Assembly: GCF_014203735.1 (NCBI RefSeq)
Contig: NZ_JACHJQ010000001.1
Location: 1,262,242-1,326,241, forward strand
Direction: 5' to 3'
Source: Actinophytocola algeriensis
GTDB taxonomy: Bacteria > Actinomycetota > Actinomycetes > Mycobacteriales > Pseudonocardiaceae
DNA length: 64,000 bases
This document shows positions 49,807 through 58,036 of this stretch, in pieces. Position numbers and translations under genes: made by a program. Position 1 is the first letter of the stretch. The number at the start of each line of letters is the position of its first letter. The notes beneath the pieces are model-generated. The model was not told the DNA's origin and did no database searches. It worked only from the letters and a program-made list of their open reading frames with translations.

Positions 49807-50229
49807 TCAGCCGAGCTCGGGTGCGGTCCCGGTGGACACCGCGCGTAGCCGAGCGAGCAGGATGCCGCGGGCTCGCTCGTACACCGAGGCATCGTCGTGC
49901 AGCAGCGCGTCCTCGCCCGCGGCGCGGGAGACGGCGTCCAGTTCGAAGGCCAGGTCGCCCGCGGTGACCTGGGCGGAGATCTTCCCGAGCCGGATCGCGT
50001 CGGCGATGGTGGTCTCGTAGAGGTTCCGCCAGTCGCGCCGTGCCGCGGCGACGGCGTCACGTACCCGGCCGGGCCGCGCGTCGAACTCCGCGGTGGCGGA
50101 GATGAAGAAGCAACCACCAGCGAAGACCGGCTTTGCGACGTAGTCCAGCCACTCGTCGCACAGCGCCCACACGCGGCGGATGCCGGCCGGTGCCTTCCTC
50201 GCGGGCTTCACCACCTCGCTGACGAACAC
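49807..50229 (-). pseudogene. TetR-family regulator, C-terminal fragment
   Basis: Minus-strand residues from FVSEVVKPARKAPAGIRRVWALCDEWLDYVAKPVFAGGCFFISATAEFDARPGRVRDAV to TAPELG match the ligand-binding half of the YcnC-type TetR regulators. The N-terminal helix-turn-helix is gone: upstream of about 50229 the sequence abruptly becomes an MFS fragment on the other strand. The remnant cannot bind DNA. It marks the first recombination joint in a run of gene fragments. Confidence 0.7.
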
Positions 50230-50230
50230 C

Positions 50231-50477
50231 GCATGCCCGACCTGTTCGGAACCGCGTTGCTCGGCTGTGGTCTTGGCGGTCTGGCGCTCGGCATCACGCA
50301 GGGCCCGTCCTGGCACTGGAGCTCCCCGCAGACGATCGGCGCACTCGGCGGTGGGGTGGCGGCCCTGTCATTCGCCCTGTTCCGATCCACTCGCCATCCG
50401 GTGCCCGCGGTGGAGATCTCCCTGTGGCGCAACCGCACCTTCGCCGTGGCCAACGTCGTTTCCGCGCTGTATGGCGC
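50231..50477 (+). pseudogene. MFS (DHA2-type) transporter, internal fragment
   Basis: Plus-strand residues from MPDLFGTALLGCGLGGLALGITQG to RNRTFAVANVVSAL match the middle of 14-helix DHA2 exporters (helices about 6-8 plus the loop). Both ends are missing. It abuts the TetR fragment exactly, and is followed by a fragment of a third gene family, so the segment is a mosaic. Confidence 0.65.
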
Positions 50478-50485
50478 CGCCCCGT

Positions 50486-50552
50486 CTCGTCAGCTGACCC
50501 GCAAGCCCGACGCCATCTCCTTCGTCGAGGCCGCGGCACTGCCTCTCTCCGG
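50486..50552 (+). pseudogene. NAD(P)H:quinone-type oxidoreductase, short fragment
   Basis: About 21 residues (SRQLTRKPDAISFVEAAALPLSG) match the conserved K-P-D-x-(L/I)-S-F-x-E-A-A-A-L-P-L-x-G motif of medium-chain zinc-less quinone oxidoreductases. Nothing of the family is present on either side. Confidence 0.55.
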
Positions 50553-50639
50553 CCGGCGCGAACACCGAACTCACGTTCGGCAGAGGCCCGTGGGGCGACT
50601 ACCAGGACTCGATAGACAGACGAGAGCTGTCACCCCGGC

Positions 50640-50702
50640 TCGTCGCGGCACTTCGACGGCCTGCCGTACTGGAAGTTCGAATGGACCCTTGGGAACTGTT
50701 AG
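50640..50702 (+). other. Possible C-terminal end of a lost toxin-like gene
   Basis: In one frame (gss rhf dgl pyw kfe w tl gnc) the tail SRHFDGLPYWKFEWTLGNC reads protein-like and stops 10 bp before the next start at 50712. A toxin gene in front of an immunity gene would look like this, but no family is recognisable and the upstream part is missing. Highly speculative. Confidence 0.2.
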
Positions 50703-50711
50703 GTTTCCTCA

Positions 50712-51065
50712 ATGAACGAGGGTCTTGTACCAAGCCTGGTGAAGTTCATGCGTTCACTCGCTGTACTCGGACTTCCTGCCGAGAGCCAGGTTCAGTGGCT
50801 CAATTCACTTGGGCTCCCTGGCAACGCGTACGAGGCCGACGAACTGGCTCACGAGTTCGGCGACGGAGTGCTGTTGGTGCGGCAGCTCGTGGACCACGGA
50901 TGGATATCGGAAATCGCAGCCGACAAGATCCAGGAATTGGATGATTTCCTGGGAGAAATGAGCGGTCCCGAACACGCCGAGATCTGGAAGGTATCCGCGC
51001 TCGGACAAGCCAGCGAGTGGGCCAAGGTGCGAGATATGGCTGTGAATATCCTGTTGCTGCTGTGA
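50712..51065 (+). CDS. Small immunity-like protein, function unknown
   Basis: A 117-residue protein: helical and acidic (FMRSLAVLGLPAESQVQWLNSLGLPG, YEADELAHEFGDGVLL, GWISEIAADKIQELDDFLGEM, then HAEIWKVSALGQASEWAKVRDM). It lacks a signal peptide. Its base composition is lower in GC than its neighbours and its codons are less biased, which suggests horizontal transfer. Its size and Trp/acidic pattern resemble immunity proteins of polymorphic toxins, but no family is proven and no intact toxin is next to it. Confidence 0.55.
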   Translation: MNEGLVPSLVKFMRSLAVLGLPAESQVQWLNSLGLPGNAYEADELAHEFGDGVLLVRQLVDHGWISEIAADKIQELDDFLGEMSGPEHAEIWKVSALGQASEWAKVRDMAVNILLLL

Positions 51066-51286
51066 CCTGGTCCGCGCCCGTCGGATCGCAGACGGTCTGC
51101 GGCCGAAGAGGCTGGCCGCAGTGGGGTTGGTGGACATTCGTGGTCGGCGGCTCAGCTCTCGGCAGGGACCAGTCGAAGCGAGACCGAGCCGGGGCGGGAA
51201 CCTGCTCGTGGACTGAAGCTGCCATCGGACGTTCTGCTCGGGCGGCCGGCCCTACGATGCGGGCACGGCCATCTTCGGAGGGAACC

Positions 51287-51640
51287 ATGGGCTATCAGGA
51301 ACGACGGGTCGAACTGATCGCCAAACGAGCTGCACCACACCTGGAGGCCGGCGAGCAGATCCAGACGGGTTTCGTCGCGCAGAGCGGTTCCGGGATCTTC
51401 AACGTGCGGGTGTGGACGTTTGTGGTCACCGACCGCGCAATCCTGGTCGTGGGCCGCGGCGGCGCGCAGCGCTACCGCCGCGGCTTCCTCTTCGGCGAAC
51501 CGACCGGGATGTACCACACGATCGAGCTGGACCGCACGTACAAAGTGCACCGGCAGTACTACGCGGAGATCACCGCCGCCGATGAAGCACTGCGTGACAT
51601 GCTGGCCCGCGGAAACCCGCCGGAGAGCGAGCAGCGCTGA
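51287..51640 (+). CDS. Hypothetical protein, PH-like fold possible
   Basis: A 117-residue protein with a strong start: GGAGGGAACC before ATG 51287. The sequence has a helical start (YQERRVELIAKRAAPHLEAGEQIQTGFVAQS), then a beta-rich middle (VWTFVVTDRAILVVG, YRRGFLFGEP) as in bacterial PH/YdbT-type domains of secreted or membrane stress proteins. No membrane segment. A single gene in a region of fragments. Confidence 0.65.
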   Translation: MGYQERRVELIAKRAAPHLEAGEQIQTGFVAQSGSGIFNVRVWTFVVTDRAILVVGRGGAQRYRRGFLFGEPTGMYHTIELDRTYKVHRQYYAEITAADEALRDMLARGNPPESEQR

Positions 51641-51660
51641 ACCCGGCTCGCTCGATCGCG

Positions 51661-51755
51661 TCACCGTAGCGCGAGGAACCAGTTGCCCTCGTACTCGCGA
51701 TCGACGGTCTCCTGTGACTGGACGACGGTTCGCAGGCCGGTGAGTTCCGCAGTGG
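51661..51755 (-). pseudogene. SAM-dependent methyltransferase, C-terminal fragment
   Basis: About 30 residues on the minus strand (AELTGLRTVVQSQETVDREYEGNWFLALR, TGA at 51661-51663) look like the last strand and helix of a class I methyltransferase (E-G-N-W-F-L-A-L-R end). Upstream of 51755 similarity stops. Low certainty because it is so short. Confidence 0.4.
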
Positions 51756-51788
51756 GAGAAGCTGCAGAGCTGTCTGTTCGACGTCTTC

Positions 51789-52103
51789 GTGCGGCATTCC
51801 ATATCTCTCGACCGGGGACGGTTGGCACACGAGTTCCCGCTGGCCCCCTACGACATCGACCTCGACGACTACGCGGCGAAGAGCTGGCTCTCGTTCTCCC
51901 GGGGATCTGGTGCCGACCTGGCGCTGGTGCGGCTCGTCACCCATGACAGTCCCTTCGACACCGTCGAAGGTGTGGAGGTCGATCCGGCGACTTTTGCGCG
52001 TGGTCAACGGTTCGAGGTTCCTCTTGGTGACACGACCTTCGCCTACGTCAGGCGAACCCCGGGCGAAACTGTCCGCGTCGATCGAATCGCCGCGGTGGAA
52101 TGA
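51789..52103 (+). CDS. Hypothetical protein, 104 residues
   Basis: GTG 51789 to TGA 52101-52103. Codon bias is clearly coding. The product (ISLDRGRLAHEFPLAPYDIDLDDYAAKSWLSFSRG..., then DTVEGVEVDPATFARGQRFEVPLGDTTFAYVRR) is a small beta-rich domain of unknown family. No good ribosome-binding site precedes it, and the open frame continues upstream as VPQWEKLQSCLFDVF, so it may be the C-terminal part of a truncated gene. Confidence 0.5.
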   Translation: MRHSISLDRGRLAHEFPLAPYDIDLDDYAAKSWLSFSRGSGADLALVRLVTHDSPFDTVEGVEVDPATFARGQRFEVPLGDTTFAYVRRTPGETVRVDRIAAVE

Positions 52104-52175
52104 GTCGACCTGTCAGCGTGCGCAGGGCGGGGCTGGCCTTACTCTCCTGGTGGGACAAGGAGAAATGGGATTCAG

Positions 52176-52391
52176 GTGACACCAACGGACGACGCGATCG
52201 GCTCGCACTACTCGAACATCGGTCGCCCATGGATGGACGGCGCGACCGCGAGTCACCTTCTGGTGTCTCTGCCCTACGTCCGGCCGAGGCCCCCCGGGGG
52301 CGAACTCCAGGACGGCCCGGACCAGCTGGTCACCAAGCGCGGCGACAGCGTGTCGTTACCGGTGATCACCGCCAGGGTCGCTGTCCGGTGA
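52176..52391 (+). CDS. Possible small ORF, 71 residues
   Basis: GTG 52176, with AGGAG about 12 bp upstream, to TGA 52389-52391. Product TPTDDAIGSHYSNIGRPWMDGATASHLL..., ending PVITARVAVR. Codon usage is only partly biased, no family is visible, and it lies at the edge of a fragment-rich region. It may be a fragment or chance. Confidence 0.3.
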   Translation: MTPTDDAIGSHYSNIGRPWMDGATASHLLVSLPYVRPRPPGGELQDGPDQLVTKRGDSVSLPVITARVAVR

Positions 52392-52509
52392 TCCGTTGCT
52401 GGTTCCGCGGTCCATCGCAGCGTCTACGACGAGGTCATCCGGCGCCCACCCAGTGGAAATGAGAAACTGTGCCAGACGCGGACGCCTCCGTCCCGTACGA
52501 TCCCGGGGC

Positions 52510-53295
52510 ATGTCGGAGACGCTCAACTGGACCTCGTACGTGGACACGGATTCATCGGCCGAGCACAACCGGTTGATCCTGCTGCAGCACGTTTTCGACG
52601 GCGACAGCGAGGAACTGCTCGACCGGGTGGGCATCCAGCCAGGCTGGGCGTGCCTCGAGGTCGGTGCCGGTGCGGGGTCGGTCGCGCGAATCCTCGCCGA
52701 CCGGGCCGGCGCGGCCAACGTCGTCGCGACCGACATGAGCACCGCGCTCCTCGCTCCACTCGCCGAGAGCGGTGTGCGGGTGATTCGCCACGACGTGACC
52801 ACTGACGATGCGCCGGGCGAGTTCGACCTGATCCACACCCGGTTCGTACTGGAGCACGTGACACGGCGGGACCTGGCGCTGCTCCGGATGGTGTCCTGGC
52901 TCAAGCCGGGCGGCGTCCTCGTGGTCGAATCCGCCACGCCGTTGCCGGAGTCGTCCAGCGATCCGGCTGTCGGCCGGGCGCTCGCAGCGATGGCCGGACA
53001 TCTGAGTCGATCGGTCGGCACCGACCCCACCTGGGCACGCACTCTTCCGCTACCGCTGGAAGCGGCCGGTCTCGTCGACTGCACCGCCGAAGGCCACGTC
53101 ATCCCGGCGCGCGGCGGCTCAGCGTTCGCGCGTTGGATGATCGAGACGCACCGGCTGGTCGAACACGACGCGGTAGCGAGTGGCGCGGTCACCGCCGCGG
53201 AACTCGCGAACGCGTATGCCGCCTATGCCGATCCGGCTTTCGTCGACTACACCTGGCTGACCGTCCGAGCCATCGGCTATCGCGCACCGCGCTGA
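52510..53295 (+). CDS. Class I SAM-dependent methyltransferase
   Basis: A 261-residue protein. Motif I VLEVGAGAGSVARIL-like (ACLEVGAGAGSVARILADR, about 47-65), motif II VVATDMST (about 72-79), motif III FDLIHTRFVLEH (about 103-114) and motif IV MVSWLKPGGVLVVE. A C-terminal helical extension (RWMIETHRLVEHDAVASGAV) is typical of small-molecule O/N/C-methyltransferases. ATG 52510 is preceded by a weak GGGG. The substrate is unknown. It may be in the same transcript as the flavoprotein at 53437 only by read-through. Confidence 0.9.
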   Translation: MSETLNWTSYVDTDSSAEHNRLILLQHVFDGDSEELLDRVGIQPGWACLEVGAGAGSVARILADRAGAANVVATDMSTALLAPLAESGVRVIRHDVTTDDAPGEFDLIHTRFVLEHVTRRDLALLRMVSWLKPGGVLVVESATPLPESSSDPAVGRALAAMAGHLSRSVGTDPTWARTLPLPLEAAGLVDCTAEGHVIPARGGSAFARWMIETHRLVEHDAVASGAVTAAELANAYAAYADPAFVDYTWLTVRAIGYRAPR

Positions 53296-53436
53296 CCTGA
53301 GAAGCACAGTCGCATCGAGATGGATGCGCGCTCCGCGTCTCCAGGCGGCCGCGGCCGATCCTCAGGTCTGACAGTCACGGTCTGCAGGATGGGGCACGGA
53401 TTACGGTGACTGGTTGACCGGCGGTAGCTTGATCGG

Positions 53437-54654
53437 GTGAACTTGTGCCTCACTCCACGCCAGCAAGAACTCGTCGACATCGCCGGGAAGCTCGCGGATA
53501 CCTTCGCTGAGCGCGCGCCCGAGCACGACCGGGACAACACGTTCCCGGTGGAGAACTATGACGATCTGCGGGCCGCCGGTTTCCTGCGGCTCACCGTTCC
53601 CACCGAGTTGGGCGGGCAGGGTGCCTCGCTGGAGGAGCTGGTGCCGGTCCTCGAGCGCCTGGCCATGGGCGACGGGTCGACCGCGCTTGCCGTCGCGATG
53701 CACATCTCGCCGATCGGTCAGTGGGCCAGCGTGTGGCGGCGTACGAAGAACCCGCGGTTGGCTGAGCTGCTTCGCGAGGCAGCCGAGGACAGGCTGATCT
53801 GGGCCTCGATCACCAGCGAACCTGGTATGCGCAACGACATGACTGACGCGCGGACCGCGGCGGTCAAGGTCGACGGCGGCTTCCTGCTCACCGGCCGCAA
53901 GGCCTACGCGACCAACTCCGCGGTGGCTACGCACTGCTCGACCACTGCTCGGTGGGAGGACGCGCCGGGCGGGCCGCGGCTGGTGCTGTGCCGGGTGGCG
54001 CTGGACGGGCCGGGTGTCACCATCCACAAGACCTGGGACACCATGGGGATGCGGGGCACCCAGTCCAACGACGTCGCCTACGACGACGTGTTCGTGGCCG
54101 ACGAGGATGTCGTGCACTCGCTGCCGGTCGGGCACCTCGACGCGCGGGTGCTGGAAACCGTGTGGTCGTGGGCGATGGGGGCCTTCGCCGCCGTGTACAC
54201 CGGGATCGCAGCAGGGGCGCTCGACTGGGCCGTCACCCAGCTCGCGAGGCGTGGCAAGGGCAACGACCCGCTGGTGCAGGACACCATCGGCGAGTGCCAG
54301 ATCCTCGTGGAGTCCTGCCGGGCGCTCACCTACCGGCACGCCCAGGAGGTCACCTCGCGTCGCCTGTTCGAGGTGGGCGTGCAGGAGGGCATCGCCCGCT
54401 GTGCGCTGGTGAAGTACGTGGCCAGCAACAACGCCACCCTGGTGCTGCGGCGCCTGGTCGACGTGCTCGGCGGCGCGAGCTTCTCCCGCAAGCTGCCGTA
54501 CGAACGCATGTGGCGTGACGCCCAGGCGGGCACGTTCATGCCGATGGGCAACCAGGCCGCCCGCAAGATCATCGGTGCCAGTGCGCTGGGTGTCGCGATC
54601 GCCCCGGTCATCGACTTCGACGAGACGGGGCCCGACTCGAGGGCGAAGCAGTGA
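53437..54654 (+). CDS. Acyl-CoA-dehydrogenase-like flavoprotein (monooxygenase-type)
   Basis: A 405-residue protein with the acyl-CoA dehydrogenase fold: LTPRQQELVDIAGKLADTFAERA, then LRAAGFLRLTVPTELGGQGASLEEL, ASITSEPGM, GFLLTGRKAYATNS and MGMRGTQSNDVAYDDVFV. The normal catalytic end motif (IYEGTxxxQ) is absent; instead the end has RMWRDAQAGTFMPMGNQAARKIIGAS, as in the DszC/SfnB-like flavin-dependent monooxygenases. GTG 53437 sits 7 bp after TAGCTT (-10-like), so the mRNA could be leaderless. It overlaps the ThDP enzyme gene (GTGA). Confidence 0.86.
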   Translation: MNLCLTPRQQELVDIAGKLADTFAERAPEHDRDNTFPVENYDDLRAAGFLRLTVPTELGGQGASLEELVPVLERLAMGDGSTALAVAMHISPIGQWASVWRRTKNPRLAELLREAAEDRLIWASITSEPGMRNDMTDARTAAVKVDGGFLLTGRKAYATNSAVATHCSTTARWEDAPGGPRLVLCRVALDGPGVTIHKTWDTMGMRGTQSNDVAYDDVFVADEDVVHSLPVGHLDARVLETVWSWAMGAFAAVYTGIAAGALDWAVTQLARRGKGNDPLVQDTIGECQILVESCRALTYRHAQEVTSRRLFEVGVQEGIARCALVKYVASNNATLVLRRLVDVLGGASFSRKLPYERMWRDAQAGTFMPMGNQAARKIIGASALGVAIAPVIDFDETGPDSRAKQ

Positions 54655-54694
54655 CAAAGGCAGTGACAAAGGCAGTGACAAAGGCAGTGACAGA
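54648..54694 (+). repeat. 12-bp tandem repeat with multiple GTG start codons
   Basis: About four copies of GGCAGTGACAAA at the junction of two genes. The unit encodes V-T-K-A in the downstream frame and holds a GTG in each copy (54651, 54663, 54675, 54687; another at 54699). The first GTG overlaps the TGA of the upstream gene. Confidence 0.9.
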
Positions 54695-56276
54695 AACAGT
54701 GACGACGGTCCGGGATGCGACGAGGGACGTGCTCCGCTCGCTCGGTCTGACCACGATCTTCGGCAACCCGGGCACCACCGAGATCGGGTTCCTGCGCGGT
54801 TTTCCCAACGACTTCCGTTACGTGCTGGGGTTGCAGGAGTCGGTCGTGGTGGCCATGGCCGACGGGTACGCGCACGCGTCGGGCCGGGCGGTGCTGGTCA
54901 ACCTGCACTCGGCGGGCGGCGTCGGGCACGGGCTGGGACACCTGTTCACCGCCTACCGCAACAACACCCCGATGATCGTGCTGGCCGGACAGCAGGTCCG
55001 TTCCCTGATGCCCAGCGAGCCGTTCCTCGGTGCGCTGGACGCCACCACGTTCCCTCGCCCGTACGTGAAATGGGCGGTCGAACCCGCGCGCCCGCAGGAC
55101 GTGCCGGGCGCGATCGCCCAGGCGCACCGGGTCGCCACCCAGCCGCCGTACGGGCCGGTGTTCGTGTCGGTCCCGGTCGACGACTGGGACATCGCATGCG
55201 ATCCGCAGCCCGAGCGCCCGCCGGTGCCCGGTTTCGGGCCGGACCCGGACGCGATCGCCGGTCTGGTCGCCGCGTTGAACGCCGCGGAGCGCCCGGCGCT
55301 GGTGGTGGGGCCAGGAGTGGACGCGGAGGGCGCGATCCAGGACGCGGTGGCGTTCGCGGAGCGGGTCAGGGCCACCGTGTGGACCAGCCCGATGGCCTGG
55401 CGCAGCTGCTTCCCGGAGGATCACCCGCAGTTTGCCGGGTTCCTGCCGCCCGAGGAACGGGGCACCACAGAAGCGTTGCAGGGACACGACGTGGTGGTCG
55501 TGCTCGGCGCGCCCGCGTTCCTGTACCACGTCTACCGGGGCGCCAGCGATCTCGCGCTGCCGCCGCTGTACCTGGTCAGCGACGACGAGCAGGTGCTGGC
55601 CAGGGCCCGGGTCGGCGTGGGGATCCGTTCCGGTGTGAGGGCGGCGATCCGTGCGGTCACCGGAGGACTGGCCGAGCCGATCCGCCCGGTGCCCGCGGGC
55701 CGCACCCGCAGGCCGCGACCACCGGAGACCACACCGATCACCGCGGAGTGGGTGTTCGCGAACCTCGCCGACGAACTCGACGAGAACGTGCTGCTGGTCG
55801 AGGAGATCCCGAGCCACCTGCTGGTCCGGCGGGAGTACCTGCCGGTGCGGGCGTCCCGCACCGGCCTCCTGAGCACCGGCGGCGGCGCGCTGGGCTACGG
55901 GCTACCCGCGGCGGTCGGCGCCGCGATCGGCGCGCCGGACCGGAAAGTGGTGGCGGTGCTGGGCGACGGGTCGAGCATGTACTCGATCCAGGGTCTGTGG
56001 ACCGCCGCGCGTGAGCACCTGCCGGTGACCTTCGTGGTCATCGACAACGCCAAGTACGCGGCGGTCGAGATCCTCTCCGGCCCGGAGAGCGACAAGCTGC
56101 CCGGTGTGGAACTCGGCGGCATCGACTTCGTCGCGCTCGCCGAGGGCATGGGCTGCCACACCCACCAGGTCACCCACCCACACGAACTGAAGCCCGCGCT
56201 GACCCAGGCTCTGGCCGACGACCGACCCACCCTGGTCCACGTCCGGGTGGACCCCACACCGACGGTGCTCTACTGA
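54651..56276 (+). CDS. mdlC: Thiamin diphosphate-dependent decarboxylase, benzoylformate-decarboxylase-like
   Basis: A 541-residue enzyme (numbering from GTG 54651; homologues start about 20 residues later). ThDP-binding GDGSSMYSIQGLWTAAREHLPVTFVVIDNAKYAAVE (about 440-475), the activating glutamate in LQESVVVAMADGYA, the H70-like histidine in NLHSAGGVGH and HPQFAGFLP for the second active-site histidine of benzoylformate decarboxylase. The S26-like position is T (GNPGTTEIGFLR). It probably decarboxylates a 2-oxo acid with an aromatic or bulky side chain to an aldehyde. It is coupled to the flavoprotein and convergent with an ABC importer. Confidence 0.88.
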   Translation: MTKAVTKAVTKAVTETVTTVRDATRDVLRSLGLTTIFGNPGTTEIGFLRGFPNDFRYVLGLQESVVVAMADGYAHASGRAVLVNLHSAGGVGHGLGHLFTAYRNNTPMIVLAGQQVRSLMPSEPFLGALDATTFPRPYVKWAVEPARPQDVPGAIAQAHRVATQPPYGPVFVSVPVDDWDIACDPQPERPPVPGFGPDPDAIAGLVAALNAAERPALVVGPGVDAEGAIQDAVAFAERVRATVWTSPMAWRSCFPEDHPQFAGFLPPEERGTTEALQGHDVVVVLGAPAFLYHVYRGASDLALPPLYLVSDDEQVLARARVGVGIRSGVRAAIRAVTGGLAEPIRPVPAGRTRRPRPPETTPITAEWVFANLADELDENVLLVEEIPSHLLVRREYLPVRASRTGLLSTGGGALGYGLPAAVGAAIGAPDRKVVAVLGDGSSMYSIQGLWTAAREHLPVTFVVIDNAKYAAVEILSGPESDKLPGVELGGIDFVALAEGMGCHTHQVTHPHELKPALTQALADDRPTLVHVRVDPTPTVLY

Positions 56277-57136
56277 CCGGAGCGCGTCGACTGCTGCTCC
56301 TTCTCGGCGCGCTCGGCCGCCAGGAACTTCTCGGCGGCCGAGGAGGGCTCCGGTTCACCGACTGCCGGTGCCCGGTCGTGCAGCAGGCGTGCGATCTCGG
56401 TGCGCAGCTTGACGAACTCGGGCGAGCTGCGGGTGGTGATCTGGTCGCGTTGCGCGGGCAGGTCGACTGGGAGGTCGGCGACGATCGAGGCCGGTGACTT
56501 CGACAGCACCAGCACCCGGTCGCCCAGGTACACGCTCTCGTCGATGTCATGTGTGACAAGGAGAACCGTGCTGCCGTGTTCGCGGCGCACGCGTAGCAGC
56601 AGGTCCTCGAGGTCGGCCCGGGTCTGTGCGTCCACGGAGGCGAACGGTTCGTCCATCAGCAACAGCGCCGGCTGGCAGGCCAGTGCGCGGGCGATCGAGA
56701 CCCGCTGCTGCATGCCGCCGGAGAGCTGCCACGGGTACTTGCTCGCCGACGCCTCCAGGCCCACCCAGCTCAGCGCCTCCTGTGCCCGGCGCCGCCGCTC
56801 GGTGCGACCGCGCACGCGGGTTCGCAGCGCGAACTCCACGTTGCCGCGCACGGAAAGCCACGGGAACAACGAGCGGCTGTAGTCCTGGAACACCACCGCG
56901 AGATCGTCCGGCACGCCGCGCACCACGTCACCGTGCAGGCTGATCTCGCCCTCGGTCGGCCTGATCAGCCCGGCGATGCAGCGCAGCAGGGTGGACTTGC
57001 CGCACCCGGACGGGCCGACAATGCACGCCAGCTCGTCCTGGTGGACGGTGAAGGTCAGGTCCTCCACGGCCACGTGCGCTCCGGGGCCGGTGCCGTAGCG
57101 GTGCGCCAGCTCGCGCACCTCCAGCATGGTCGGCAT
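56270..57136 (-). CDS. ABC transporter ATP-binding protein (SsuB/TauB-type)
   Basis: A 288-residue protein: Walker A GPSGCGKST, signature LSGGMQQRVSIARAL, Walker B LLLMDEPFASVD, H-loop VTHDIDES. ATG 57136 with GGAGG upstream is chosen over ATG 57145 because the Shine-Dalgarno would overlap the latter. A C-terminal extension of about 40 residues (APAVGEPEPSSAAEKFLAAERAEKEQQ) is charged and probably a regulatory tail. The SsuB/TauB family imports nitrate, sulfonates, taurine, thiamin precursors and aromatic acids. It overlaps the ThDP enzyme 3' end by 7 bp. Confidence 0.93.
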   Translation of the reverse strand: MPTMLEVRELAHRYGTGPGAHVAVEDLTFTVHQDELACIVGPSGCGKSTLLRCIAGLIRPTEGEISLHGDVVRGVPDDLAVVFQDYSRSLFPWLSVRGNVEFALRTRVRGRTERRRRAQEALSWVGLEASASKYPWQLSGGMQQRVSIARALACQPALLLMDEPFASVDAQTRADLEDLLLRVRREHGSTVLLVTHDIDESVYLGDRVLVLSKSPASIVADLPVDLPAQRDQITTRSSPEFVKLRTEIARLLHDRAPAVGEPEPSSAAEKFLAAERAEKEQQSTRSGQ

Positions 57137-57141
57137 AGTTC

Positions 57142-57963
57142 TCATCCTCCGGCTTTGGCTGTCCGCCTGGCGTTCGCCACGGCTGAGCGGGTCGGCTGCC
57201 AGCGCAGGGCCCGGCGCTCGACGGCGAGCATGGCGAGGTTCAGGACGTAGCCGATGATGCCCAAAAGCATGATCCACGCCCACATGGTCAGGAAGTCGAA
57301 CTGGCTCTGCGCTTCGACGAGGTTGGCCCCGATGCCCACGGTGTCGCCGACCATCTCGGACACCACCATGAGGATCACCGCGATCGCCAGGCTGAGCCGC
57401 AGGCCGGCGAAGATCTTCGGCAGCGCCGCGGGCATCACCACCATCGCGACCCACTGGACGCGAGAGGCGCGGAACGCCCGTGCCGTGTCGGTCTTCACCG
57501 TGTCCACCGAGCGTACGCCGTCGACGGTGTTCATCAGGATGGGCCAGATGCATCCGAACACGATCAGCGCGATCTTCATGTCATCGTTGAGGCCGATGAG
57601 CACGATGAACACCGGCAGCAGCGCGGGGGAGGGCAGCGACCGGAAGAACGCGAACAGTGGTCCGACGTACTGCATGCCGGTGCGTGAACGGCCCAGCGCG
57701 GTGCCGAGCACCACGCCCATGGCCGCGGCCAGTGCCCAGCCGCCGACCACCCGCGCGAGGCTGGGGAGGATGTCGTCGGTGACCGCGGCGGTCAGGCCGA
57801 ATCCGCCGTCCTCGGTGACGAACCACAGGTTCCAGGCGTGGTGCGCGATCTGCCACGGGGTGGGGAAGTAGACGTTCTGCGCGGAAGCCGTGAGCAGTTG
57901 CCAGACCACCACGGCGACCGCGAACACGATCCAGCGCTGGGCGAGACCCATCACCCGGCTCAT
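57142..57963 (-). CDS. ABC transporter permease (SsuC/TauC-type) 1
   Basis: A 273-residue integral membrane protein with six hydrophobic segments; EAA loop FRASRVQWVAMVVMPAALPKIFAGLRLSLA (about 180-210). ATG 57963 is preceded by GAGGGGGAGTC. The N-terminus FAVAVVVWQLLTASAQNVYFPTPWQIAHHA is typical of the family. It forms a heterodimer with permease 2. Confidence 0.92.
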   Translation of the reverse strand: MSRVMGLAQRWIVFAVAVVVWQLLTASAQNVYFPTPWQIAHHAWNLWFVTEDGGFGLTAAVTDDILPSLARVVGGWALAAAMGVVLGTALGRSRTGMQYVGPLFAFFRSLPSPALLPVFIVLIGLNDDMKIALIVFGCIWPILMNTVDGVRSVDTVKTDTARAFRASRVQWVAMVVMPAALPKIFAGLRLSLAIAVILMVVSEMVGDTVGIGANLVEAQSQFDFLTMWAWIMLLGIIGYVLNLAMLAVERRALRWQPTRSAVANARRTAKAGG

Positions 57964-58036
57964 GACTCCCCCTCGCAGGCTCCGGAGAGCCGCTCGCGGT
58001 CGGCCTGTGCCCGATGGTTCGCTCCGCAAGCTCCGC

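Noticed and set aside
50560..50715. Plus-strand frame ANTELTFGRGPWGDYQDSIDRRELSP as a full toxin gene
   Set aside because: No start, no upstream domain, and the protein-like appearance shifts between frames; only the last 60 bp are listed as a low-confidence remnant.
51066..51286. Frame encoding VRARRIADGLRPKRLAAVGLVD as a recombinase fragment
   Set aside because: No start or family match could be supported; too short to separate from chance.
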